A DNA stretch of 9,671 nucleotides from an uncultured bacterium (GCA_905214435.1 CAJMMA010000061.1:1-9671); one strand, 5' to 3'. Positions 1 to 6,024 are shown, counted from the stretch's first letter. The notes: generated by a model from the letters alone, not told the origin. Numbers and translations are program-made.

Positions 1-615
1 ATGAGCATTTGTCCTGCGACGCGCGATGTGTCGGCGTATGGTCGCATTACCGTGGCCCTGTACTGCACCACGGCGCTGCCGATCATCGTTGCCGTTACGA
101 GCGTTGCCGTCAACGCGGGCGCGCTGTCGCAAGATATTGCGTCGGTCATGGTTGCCGCCGGTGCCATCACGGTGTTCTTGATGCCATTGCTCGCGCAGCT
201 CTTCTACCGCGTGGTGGATGCCGCACCGGTCGCCGCCGTGGCAGAGGTTGCCGAGCATCCATCCGATGCGCTCGACATCTTGCGCGCCCACCACGACCTA
301 GCGAGCTTGCTCGCGCGCGAGCACGAGCTGCTGACCTCGCATGGCCATGGTCGCGTATTCGAGGGCCTGCCTACGCTCGATACGATTGCCGAGCGTCTTT
401 CCGCCGAGGCAGCGAGCGGCCACATCGATGCCCGCATCGTGGACGCGGCGCACCTGCTTGCCGATAAGACCTATGGAGACGAGGTCGACCCGTCCGAGCT
501 GACTCCGCGTGAGCGCCGCCGCCTGGAGCGCGCCAAGCTCGCTGTGCGCGAATACCGCCGCCGCATGCTGGAGCTCTATGCGCGCGAAGAAGCCGAAGAC
601 GACGACGGTAAGTAG
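1..615 (+). CDS. C-terminal part of a cation/proton antiporter-like membrane protein (5' end probably outside the window)
   Basis: Seen: an open frame from base 1 to the TAG at 613-615, 204 codons. Residues 16-36 and 46-69 are two hydrophobic helices; the first carries a small-residue/LPIIVAV stretch. From residue 75 the protein is hydrophilic, and residues 165-200 are rich in Arg, Glu and Leu and probably form a long helix or coiled coil. Family knowledge: such a last pair of helices followed by a cytoplasmic tail is typical of the C-terminus of CPA-type sodium (or potassium)/proton exchangers, which normally have 10-13 helices. Inference: most of the transport domain lies upstream of the window, so the ATG at base 1 is probably an internal methionine. 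A free-standing two-helix protein cannot be excluded because nothing upstream is visible. Ion specificity cannot be judged because the ion-binding helices are missing. The gene converges on the SDR gene, and two palindromes and a strong terminator follow its stop. Confidence 0.6.
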   Translation: MSICPATRDVSAYGRITVALYCTTALPIIVAVTSVAVNAGALSQDIASVMVAAGAITVFLMPLLAQLFYRVVDAAPVAAVAEVAEHPSDALDILRAHHDLASLLAREHELLTSHGHGRVFEGLPTLDTIAERLSAEAASGHIDARIVDAAHLLADKTYGDEVDPSELTPRERRRLERAKLAVREYRRRMLELYAREEAEDDDGK

Positions 616-630
616 TCGATACTTTCTCGG

Positions 631-739
631 GGAAGCCGCGTCCCGCTTTGAAGGCTCGGAACGGGATGTGGTTTCCGCAAGGAGGTCCTGGGGGAAACCG
701 TGCCCCGTTCTGATCCGAAATACTGGGACATAGTTTCCC
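631..739. repeat. Two tandem imperfect palindromes of related sequence (REP-like element)
   Basis: The first unit pairs 631-645 with 662-676: 15 positions with no mismatch if three G-T wobbles are allowed, around a 16-nt loop. The second pairs 692-706 with 725-739 with two C-A mismatches and one wobble. Both begin GGGGAA, have a CCC block at the inner end of the left arm, GGGA at the inner end of the right arm, and finish in GTTTCC. They therefore look like diverged copies of one element of about 48 bp. They lie after the antiporter stop and before its terminator, so they should be transcribed in its 3' untranslated region. No protein-coding potential is seen here. Whether copies occur elsewhere in the genome cannot be tested from this window. 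Confidence 0.6.
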
Positions 740-754
740 TTTCATAACAGGAGA

Positions 755-795
755 AGGCGCGCTGTCTGTAGTTGATTCAGACGGCGCGCCTTTTT
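755..795 (+). terminator. Rho-independent terminator after the antiporter-like gene
   Basis: A 14-bp stem (755-768 with 778-791, one G-T wobble, very GC-rich) encloses a 9-nt loop. It is followed by a T run at 791-795, whose first T belongs to the stem. The T run gives plus-strand polarity. The hairpin sits between convergent genes. On the minus strand it is preceded by five A's but followed only by TTCTCC, so it may also weakly stop transcription from the SDR gene. Confidence 0.85.
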
Positions 796-837
796 GGTTG
801 AGCTATGTTGAAACTTGAAGCCAAAGCTTGTGGCTCC

Positions 838-1587
838 TTAGGAGCGGGCGGCTCCGTCGACGGGGAGCACGGCGCCCGTGACATAGGAGGACATGTCGCT
901 CGCCAGGAAAACAAAGGCGTTGGCGACATCCTCGGGCTCGCCCATGCGACCCAGCGGAATGGTGGCGATGATGGGCTTGATGACCTCTTCGGGCAGGTTG
1001 GCGACCATGTCGGTCTTAGTCACGCCGGGGGCGACGGCGTTGACGCGGATGCCCATGGGAGCGAGCTCGCGCGAGAGCGACTGGACCATACCGTTGACGG
1101 CAAACTTGGACGTGGGGTAACCGACGCCGGAGGGCTGGCCGTACTTGGCGACCATCGAGCTTGTGGTAGTGATGGTGCCGCCGTGGCCGGCCTCGGTCAT
1201 GATCTTGGCGGCAGCCTGGTGGCCATTAAAGACGGCGACGACGTTAAGGTCCATGACCTTTGCGAACTCCTCGGCCGTATAGTTAAGGAGCGGCGAGCGC
1301 TGGGAGATGCCGGCATTGTTGACGACCGTGTCCAAGCCGCCCATGTCAGCGGCAGCCTGGGTAAAGGCCTCGGTCACGGCTTCGAGCGAGGTGAGATCGC
1401 AGGAGCGACCCCAGACCTTGGCGTCGGGATAGGCGGCTGTCAGCTTCTCAACGGCCGTGTCGGCAGTCTCCTGGCGCGAGCCAAAGACGGTGACGGCAGC
1501 GCCTTCCTCGATAAAACGGCAGGCGATGGCATAGCCGATACCGCGTGTGCCTCCGGTGATGATTGCTTTCTTGCCCTCGAGCAACAT
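838..1587 (-). CDS. Short-chain dehydrogenase/reductase (classical SDR; FabG/BaiA-like)
   Basis: A 249-aa NAD(P)-dependent oxidoreductase, expected to be cytoplasmic. Seen: the Rossmann glycine motif TGGTRGIG at residues 11-18, NNAG at 90-93, and a catalytic tetrad Asn115, Ser144, Tyr157, Lys161 (YPTSK at 157-161, Ser 13 residues before Tyr). The VAPGVTKTDM stretch follows at about 185-194. The start at 1587 has GAGAGGAAG just upstream. A longer in-frame start would begin at 1659, but the ATG at 1602 overlaps that ribosome site, so the shorter form is preferred. Length and many blocks (IITGGTRGIG, SGVGYP.SK, VAPGV..TDM, final VDGA.R) recall, from memory, BaiA bile-acid 3-alpha-hydroxysteroid dehydrogenases. 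The same blocks occur more loosely in FabG-type ketoacyl-ACP reductases. Ser37-Arg38 after the second strand suggests NADP(H). The substrate is not determined. The gene stands alone, separated from hom by a terminator. Confidence 0.9.
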   Translation of the reverse strand: MLLEGKKAIITGGTRGIGYAIACRFIEEGAAVTVFGSRQETADTAVEKLTAAYPDAKVWGRSCDLTSLEAVTEAFTQAAADMGGLDTVVNNAGISQRSPLLNYTAEEFAKVMDLNVVAVFNGHQAAAKIMTEAGHGGTITTTSSMVAKYGQPSGVGYPTSKFAVNGMVQSLSRELAPMGIRVNAVAPGVTKTDMVANLPEEVIKPIIATIPLGRMGEPEDVANAFVFLASDMSSYVTGAVLPVDGAARS

Positions 1588-1659
1588 GGTGCTTCCTCTC
1601 ATCGCGGGCGGACATTCGCAGCACAGCGTAGCGGTAGTCGGAATCGGCCGCGTTTGCAT

Positions 1660-1688
1660 ATCGGTGAACGGTAGCCCGCGTTACCGAT
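1660..1688. promoter_or_regulatory. Inverted repeat upstream of the SDR gene, possible operator
   Basis: The half ATCGGT(G)AACG at 1660-1670 mirrors CGTTACCGAT at 1679-1688, with one bulged G. An overlapping perfect pair, CGGTA at 1669-1673 and TACCG at 1682-1686 (8-nt spacer), lies in the same stretch. It is 73 bp before the SDR start and after the hom terminator, where an operator of the SDR promoter would be expected. The rest of the 214-bp gap (1588-1801) holds the hom terminator and nothing else recognised; I could not place convincing promoter hexamers. Confidence 0.3.
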
Positions 1689-1736
1689 GAGCGGCTCGCG
1701 CAAATGTGCTTTGCCGTTGTGCTTAGGGCAGGTGAC

Positions 1737-1770
1737 AAAAGGGCTCCCGTCCCACATCGGACGGGAGCCC
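1737..1770 (-). terminator. Rho-independent terminator of hom
   Basis: A perfect 12-bp GC-rich stem (1741-1752 with 1759-1770) has a 6-nt loop. On the minus strand it is followed by TTTT (1740-1737). It begins 32 nt past the hom stop codon. The plus-strand side has no T run, so the polarity matches hom. It shows that hom and the downstream SDR gene are probably separate transcripts. Confidence 0.85.
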
Positions 1771-1801
1771 TCAAGGCGCGTATTGCTAGGCGAGCGTTGG
1801 G

Positions 1802-3145
1802 CTAGTTCGCCATGACGCCTTCGGTCCAAGCCTCAACGTCCTCGATGCGCAGGACGTTGGCGACCTCGGCCACGCAGCCGACGCTGGCAAGCTCGGCGGC
1901 GGCAGCCTGGACGTCCTTCTCGAGCGCGCGGTGCGTCAGGAAGATGACCGAGCAGGCATCGCTGACGCCCGACTTGCCGTCCTCGACCTGGTTGATGAGC
2001 GAGATCGAGATGTTATGCTTGGCAAAGATGTCGACCGTCTCGGACAGGGCGCCCACGCGGTCGGCGACCTTCAGGCGCACATAGTACTTGGTCTGGAGCT
2101 CGTCCATGGGCTTAAAGGCGAGGTTGTGGCCATAGGGCTCAATCTCGGGCAGCGGAGCCACGCCGCGGCTGATCTGCTCGGAGAGCGACAGGATATCGCC
2201 CACGACGGCGCTCGCGGTGGGGAAGGAGCCTGCGCCCGCGCCGTAGAACATGGTCTCGCCCACGGCGTCGCCTACCACGTAGACGGCGTTCATGGCGCCG
2301 TTGACCTTGGCGAGCATATGGTCTGCGGGGATCAGCGTGGGATGCACGCGAACGTCGACGCCAGCGTCGGTGTTGCGGGCGATGCCGAGCAGTTTGATGG
2401 TGTAGCCGAGCTCGCGGGCCTGGGCGATGTCCTCGGCGCCGATGGTGCGGATACCCTGCTGGTACACATCATCGGTGGTAACGCGGGTGCCAAAGCCGAT
2501 GGAGGCGAGGATGGCCGTCTTGCTGGCGGCATCGAAGCCGTCGACGTCGGCGGACGGGTCGGCCTCGGCATAGCCCTTAGCCTGTGCGTCGGCGAGCACG
2601 TCAGCGTAATCGGCGCCCTCGGCGTCCATGCGCGACAGGATGTAGTTGGTGGTGCCGTTGAGGATGCCGGCGATGGTCAGGATCTTGTTACCCACCAGGT
2701 CGTGCTCGAGTGTGCTGACAATGGGGATGCCGCCACCGCAGCTGGCCTCGCACTTAATCTGCACGCCGCACGCACGCGCCTTCTCGGCAAGCGTCTCGAC
2801 GTGACGGCCCAGCAGGGCCTTGTTGGCAGAGACGACGTGCTTGCCGTGCTCAAAGGCGGTGGTGAAGATCTCGGTCGCGGGGTGCTCGCCGCCGATGAGT
2901 TCGACGACGATATCGACGGCTGGGTCGGTGACGACGTCATGCCAGTCACTCGTAAAGGCCTCGCGCTCAATACCGGCTGCCTCGGCCTGCTCCCAGGCAA
3001 GCGCGCAGGCGCGGGTCAGCTTAAGGTCGATGCCGTAGGCTGCCAGGTACTCATCGTGGTGGCTCTTGATCAGACGGGCCACGCCGCCGCCGACGGTTCC
3101 CAGACCGATCAGACCGACGTTCACGGTGCGCAGGGATTCGCTCAT
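1802..3145 (-). CDS. hom: Homoserine dehydrogenase with C-terminal ACT domain
   Basis: This cytoplasmic enzyme (EC 1.1.1.3) reduces aspartate-4-semialdehyde to homoserine, the branch point to threonine, isoleucine and methionine. Seen in its 447 residues: the Rossmann motif GLGTVGGGV at 14-22, SANKALL at 106-112, the substrate-domain signature EASCGGGIP at 133-141, GILNGTTNYIL at 160-170, and GYAEADPSADVDGFDAASK at 191-209. The last motif contains the conserved Asp/Lys pair used in catalysis (Asp205, Lys209). Residues about 354-430 form an ACT domain (YYVRLKVADRVGALSE onward), which in this family gives threonine feedback control. The length is normal for ACT-containing monofunctional enzymes; there is no fused aspartokinase. 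The ATG has AAGGAG (3157-3152) at good spacing. It is transcribed divergently from the liv cluster and ends in its own terminator. No thrB or thrC is adjacent in view. Confidence 0.97.
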   Translation of the reverse strand: MSESLRTVNVGLIGLGTVGGGVARLIKSHHDEYLAAYGIDLKLTRACALAWEQAEAAGIEREAFTSDWHDVVTDPAVDIVVELIGGEHPATEIFTTAFEHGKHVVSANKALLGRHVETLAEKARACGVQIKCEASCGGGIPIVSTLEHDLVGNKILTIAGILNGTTNYILSRMDAEGADYADVLADAQAKGYAEADPSADVDGFDAASKTAILASIGFGTRVTTDDVYQQGIRTIGAEDIAQARELGYTIKLLGIARNTDAGVDVRVHPTLIPADHMLAKVNGAMNAVYVVGDAVGETMFYGAGAGSFPTASAVVGDILSLSEQISRGVAPLPEIEPYGHNLAFKPMDELQTKYYVRLKVADRVGALSETVDIFAKHNISISLINQVEDGKSGVSDACSVIFLTHRALEKDVQAAAAELASVGCVAEVANVLRIEDVEAWTEGVMAN

Positions 3146-3199
3146 AGATAGCTCCTTCGTGCATCTTATGGATGGATTAACCGCTTAAAGGTTGAGTGC

Positions 3200-3205
3200 A
3201 TTCTA
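3200..3205 (-). promoter_or_regulatory. Candidate -10 element for hom
   Basis: On the minus strand TAGAAT lies 54 nt before the hom ATG, a 5 of 6 match to TATAAT. No good -35 hexamer is seen at 16-18 nt upstream, so this is only a candidate. In the rest of the 251-bp divergent region I see the GAAAC repeats and a GTAACA...CATAA block (listed separately) and no gene. Confidence 0.2.
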
Positions 3206-3263
3206 GCGTGAACCGGGGGCGCGTGCTCGCCAGGCAACAGGAGCCGCACAAAACGGCACCCCC

Positions 3264-3341
3264 GAAACGCTGCGGAAACATTGGAAACACGCTCGCTACA
3301 AACGGACTTCCGTAACAAACTGTCAACGTTTGCGCCATAAG
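3264..3341 (+). promoter_or_regulatory. Upstream region of the first binding-protein gene: GAAAC repeats and GTAACA...CATAAG block
   Basis: Three GAAAC copies lie at 3264-3268, 3275-3279 and 3284-3288; the last two sit in a 9-bp tandem repeat GGAAACATT/GGAAACACG. They are followed by GTAACA at 3312-3317 and CATAAG at 3336-3341 (18-nt spacing), a plausible weak -35/-10 pair about 56 nt before the start codon. A related block of 19 nt beginning GTAACA, with a GGAAACATT inside it, occurs before the second binding-protein gene (4616-4634). The promoter assignment is inference. Confidence 0.3.
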
Positions 3342-3362
3342 GTTTGCCCTGTACCGCAAGAC

Positions 3363-3377
3363 GGCCGCACCGCGGCC
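3363..3377 (+). promoter_or_regulatory. Short hairpin in the leader just before the first binding-protein ribosome site
   Basis: GGCCGC and GCGGCC form a perfect 6-bp GC-only stem around a 3-nt loop. It sits a few bases upstream of the AAAGGGGG ribosome site (3384-3391). It could stabilise the 5' end of the message or tune ribosome access. A function is not shown. Confidence 0.35.
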
Positions 3378-3396
3378 AGCGAAAAAGGGGGACACC

Positions 3397-4563
3397 ATGT
3401 TCAACATCAACAGCACGCTCAGCCGTAGGAACTTTCTCGCCGGCGCTGCGGCGCTCGGCAGCACCGCCGCACTCGCTGGTTGCTCGTCGGGTGGCTCGGA
3501 CGGCGGCACCGCCGATGACGGCAAGACCTTCAAGATCGGTGTCATCGGCCCTCTGACCGGCGCCGCGGCAACCTATGGCGTTTCGGCCGAGAAGGGTGCC
3601 AAGCTTGCCGCCAAGGATTTCTCGACCAAGGACCTCAAACTCTCGCTTAAGTCCGAGGATGACGTCGCCGACGGCGAGAAGGCTATCAACGCTTTCAATA
3701 CCCTGTGCGACTGGGGCATGCAGGCACTCGTCGGCCCCGTCACGACTGGTGCCGCCGTCGCTGTCTCGGGCGAGATCGCCGACGATATGCTCATGGTCAC
3801 GCCCTCTGCTTCGTCCCTCGACGTCACCAAGGACAAGACCACGGTTTTCCAGGTTTGCTTTACCGACCCCACCATGGGCGCGAGTGCTGCCAAGTTTTTG
3901 GCCGAGAAGTATGCAGACGCCAAGATCGCCCTGTTCTACAACTCCGGCGATACGTACAGCTCGGGTGTTGCCGATGCCTTTGCCGAGCAGGCCAAGGAGT
4001 CCAAACTTGATATCGTCGATACCGAGACCTTTAAGGACGACTCCTCCACGAGCTTTACCAACCAGCTCACCAAGGCCAAGGAGGCCGGCGCCACGCTCAT
4101 CTTTGCGCCGATCTACTACACGCCGGCGTCCGTTTTGCTCAAGAACGCCAAGGACATGGGATACGACATGACCCTCATGGGTACCGACGGCATGGACGGC
4201 CTGCTCTCCGTTGAGGGCTTCGACACCTCCCTTGCCGAGGGCGTGCTGCTCATGACCCCGTTCTCTGCCGACGATGAGAAGAACGCCGACTTTGTCAAGG
4301 CATATAAGGACGCCTACGACGAGACGCCCAACCAGTTTGCCGCCGATGCCTATGACTGCGTCCATGCGATTGTCGAGGCTATCGATAAGGCAGACATCGA
4401 TATTACGGCCGACGGCGCCGACATTGCCGGCGACCTCGCCAAGGCCATGCGTAAAATCAAGATCGAGGGCCTGACGGGCGAGCTCACGTGGAACGACGAG
4501 GGCCAAGTCGAAAAGCCTGCTACGGCCTATGTGATTCAGGACGGCAAGTACATCGCTGCCTAA
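3397..4563 (+). CDS. Branched-chain-amino-acid-type ABC transporter substrate-binding lipoprotein (first paralogue)
   Basis: Predicted cell-surface receptor that captures the ligand and delivers it to the LivHMGF importer. Seen in 388 residues: SRRNFL at 9-14, then a hydrophobic stretch and lipobox LAGC with acceptor Cys29, which together look like a twin-arginine lipoprotein signal. A Ser/Gly/Asp linker (30-43) precedes the type I periplasmic-binding fold (Peripla_BP_6, LivJ/LivK family) from FKIGVIGPLTG at 45-55. Expected ligand-contact areas are GPVTTGA (113-119), TPSASS (135-140), FYNSGDTYSSG (180-190) and MGTDGMDG (261-268). The start ATG has AAAGGGGG 5 nt upstream. It is about 70% identical to the next gene. 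It is LivK-like, but the ligand cannot be read from sequence; other amino acids or small carboxylates are possible in this family. No terminator is visible after its stop, so some read-through into the second copy is likely. Confidence 0.93.
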   Translation: MFNINSTLSRRNFLAGAAALGSTAALAGCSSGGSDGGTADDGKTFKIGVIGPLTGAAATYGVSAEKGAKLAAKDFSTKDLKLSLKSEDDVADGEKAINAFNTLCDWGMQALVGPVTTGAAVAVSGEIADDMLMVTPSASSLDVTKDKTTVFQVCFTDPTMGASAAKFLAEKYADAKIALFYNSGDTYSSGVADAFAEQAKESKLDIVDTETFKDDSSTSFTNQLTKAKEAGATLIFAPIYYTPASVLLKNAKDMGYDMTLMGTDGMDGLLSVEGFDTSLAEGVLLMTPFSADDEKNADFVKAYKDAYDETPNQFAADAYDCVHAIVEAIDKADIDITADGADIAGDLAKAMRKIKIEGLTGELTWNDEGQVEKPATAYVIQDGKYIAA

Positions 4564-4615
4564 GTGCGCATAAAACGCGACCGGTGAGGCTGTATTATTC
4601 AGGGCAGGGACGCTT

Positions 4616-4813
4616 GTAACAGAATGGAAACATTACTTTTACATAATAAAGTGGCATTACTGCATAAAATAATAGAAATACGCAGAAACATGGATAAATG
4701 AACAAATCCAAAGAAAAGTTGAAATAATCGCCACTTTTCCTAACTAAAGCGTCTACTATTTTGCGAACGCCGAACACGGCGAAGGATGGCCTGTCGGGTA
4801 ACCAAAACCCGAC
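4616..4813 (+). promoter_or_regulatory. AT-rich control region before the second binding-protein gene
   Basis: The 271-bp gap (4564-4834) has no gene. Bases about 4620-4760 are strikingly AT-rich against GC-rich surroundings. At 4616-4634 a block beginning GTAACA matches 14 of 19 positions with 3312-3330 before the first paralogue, and CATAAT follows at 4642-4647, a good -10 hexamer. Imperfect direct repeats start with CATTAC at 4631 and again at 4655 (24-bp period). Another -10-like hexamer is TAAAAT at 4665-4670. Two hairpins lie in the probable leader: 4768-4781 (5-bp stem, 4-nt loop) and 4793-4813 (perfect 7-bp stem, 7-nt loop). The exact promoter cannot be fixed by eye. Confidence 0.4.
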
Positions 4814-4834
4814 GAGATTTGAGAGGAGAGCCGC

Positions 4835-6022
4835 ATGTCGAGCCTCACCGGTAAGTCATTGAACCCTGTTATGAATCGCAGGAGTGTTATCGCGAGCGCA
4901 GCAGGTCTGGGGGCGATGTCCATTCTAGCTGGCTGCTCCTCCAACGGCGGCGACAGCGGTTCCGCTTCGGGCGACGCTTCGTTTAAGATCGGCACCATCG
5001 GCCCGCTGACCGGCGCCAACGCGTCCTACGGCAAGTCCGTTACCCAGGGTGTCGAGCTTGGCTGCAAGGATTTCTCGACCAAGGAGCTGCCGCTTGCCAG
5101 CAAGGCCGAGGATGACCAGGCCGATGGCGAGAAGGCCGTCAACGCCTTCAACACCCTGCTCGACTGGGGCATGCAGGCCCTCGTCGGCCCGACCACCACG
5201 GGTGCGTCGGTTGCCGTTGCCGCAGAGTGTGGTAACGACCCCAAGACGTTCATGATCACCCCGTCCGCGTCCTCCGAGGACGTCACCGACGGCAAGGATT
5301 GCGTCTTCCAGGTTTGCTTCACCGACCCCAACCAGGGTGTCAACGCTGCCAAGTTCCTGGCGCAGAAGTATGCGGACGAGAAGTTCGTGCTGTTCTATAA
5401 CTCCGGCGACGCCTATTCTTCGGGTATCGCAGATTCCTTTAAGGCCCAGGCCGCTGAGTCCAAGCTCGAGGTTGTTGACGAGGAGACCTTTAAGGACGAC
5501 TCCGCCACGAGCTTTACCAACCAGCTGACCAAGGCCAAGCAGGCCGGCGCCACCATGATCTTTGCGCCGATCTACTACACGCCGGCGTCCGTCCTGCTCA
5601 AGAATGCCAAGGACATGGGCTACAACGTCAAGATGATGGGCTGCGACGGCATGGACGGCATCCTGGGCGTTGAGGGCTTCGACACCTCTCTTGCCGAGGG
5701 TCTGCTGCTCATGACCCCGTTCTCCGCCGACGACGAGAAGAACGCCGACTTCGTCAACGCTTACAAGGATAAGTACGGCGATACTCCCGACCAGTTTGCC
5801 GCCGACGCCTACGACGGCGTGCACGCGGTGGCCGAGGCCCTCAAGGAGGCCGGTCTTGGTGTCGACGCCGACCCGACCGAGGTCGCCGAGAAGCTGCCCA
5901 AGGCTATGCTCAAGATTACCGTTGACGGTCTGACCGGCAAGCTCACCTGGAACGATAAGGGCCAGGTCCAGAAGGACCCCACGGCGTACGTCATCACCGA
6001 TGGCAAGTACGTACAGGCCTAA
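4835..6022 (+). CDS. Branched-chain-amino-acid-type ABC transporter substrate-binding lipoprotein (second paralogue)
   Basis: Second receptor of the liv cluster, 395 residues. Seen: a 12-residue hydrophilic N-terminus, NRRSVI at 14-19 (fits the twin-arginine pattern), a hydrophobic stretch and lipobox LAGC with acceptor Cys34. The mature type I binding fold begins with FKIGTIGPLTG at 50-60. Contact-region counterparts of the first copy are GPTTTGA (118-124), TPSASS (142-147), FYNSGDAYSSG (187-197) and MGCDGMDG (268-275). The start at 4835 follows GAGAGGAGAG; Met13 also could start a signal peptide but has no ribosome site. Compared with the first paralogue the core is best conserved (about 80% at residues 161-327), the last 68 residues least (about 56%), and there is a 2-residue insertion near 133-140. 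It has five cysteines beyond the lipobox Cys, which is unusual for an exported binding protein. The stop is a double TAA-TAG. The ligand is unknown; LivJ/LivK-type function is inferred from family and neighbours. Confidence 0.93.
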   Translation: MSSLTGKSLNPVMNRRSVIASAAGLGAMSILAGCSSNGGDSGSASGDASFKIGTIGPLTGANASYGKSVTQGVELGCKDFSTKELPLASKAEDDQADGEKAVNAFNTLLDWGMQALVGPTTTGASVAVAAECGNDPKTFMITPSASSEDVTDGKDCVFQVCFTDPNQGVNAAKFLAQKYADEKFVLFYNSGDAYSSGIADSFKAQAAESKLEVVDEETFKDDSATSFTNQLTKAKQAGATMIFAPIYYTPASVLLKNAKDMGYNVKMMGCDGMDGILGVEGFDTSLAEGLLLMTPFSADDEKNADFVNAYKDKYGDTPDQFAADAYDGVHAVAEALKEAGLGVDADPTEVAEKLPKAMLKITVDGLTGKLTWNDKGQVQKDPTAYVITDGKYVQA

Positions 6023-6024
6023 TA

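Noticed and set aside
819..835. Small hairpin (AGCCA/TGGCT) at the SDR stop as its terminator
   Set aside because: Only 5 bp, overlaps the final codons and lacks a T run on the minus strand. The stronger hairpin at 755-791 is the better candidate.
1931..3151. Plus-strand open frame (406 codons) opposite hom, and a similar one (805-1674) opposite the SDR gene
   Set aside because: Both are Gly/Asp/Val-rich mirrors of strongly supported minus-strand enzymes and have no domains of their own.
3363..3377. ACCGCGG before the first receptor start as part of a T-box riboswitch
   Set aside because: The bases are explained by a short perfect palindrome. The full T-box consensus is not met, and no Stem I or specifier loop structure could be found upstream.
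3166..4506. Long minus-strand open frame (446 codons) opposite the first receptor gene
   Set aside because: It lies antisense to a well-supported gene and its sequence is low-complexity Gly/Val/Leu-rich, as expected from high-GC codons read backwards. No recognisable domain or ribosome site.
4564..4834. AT-rich gap as a trace of a mobile element or a lost gene
   Set aside because: No inverted terminal repeats, target duplications or broken reading frame were seen, and the flanking genes are ordinary operon members. A control region is the simpler view.
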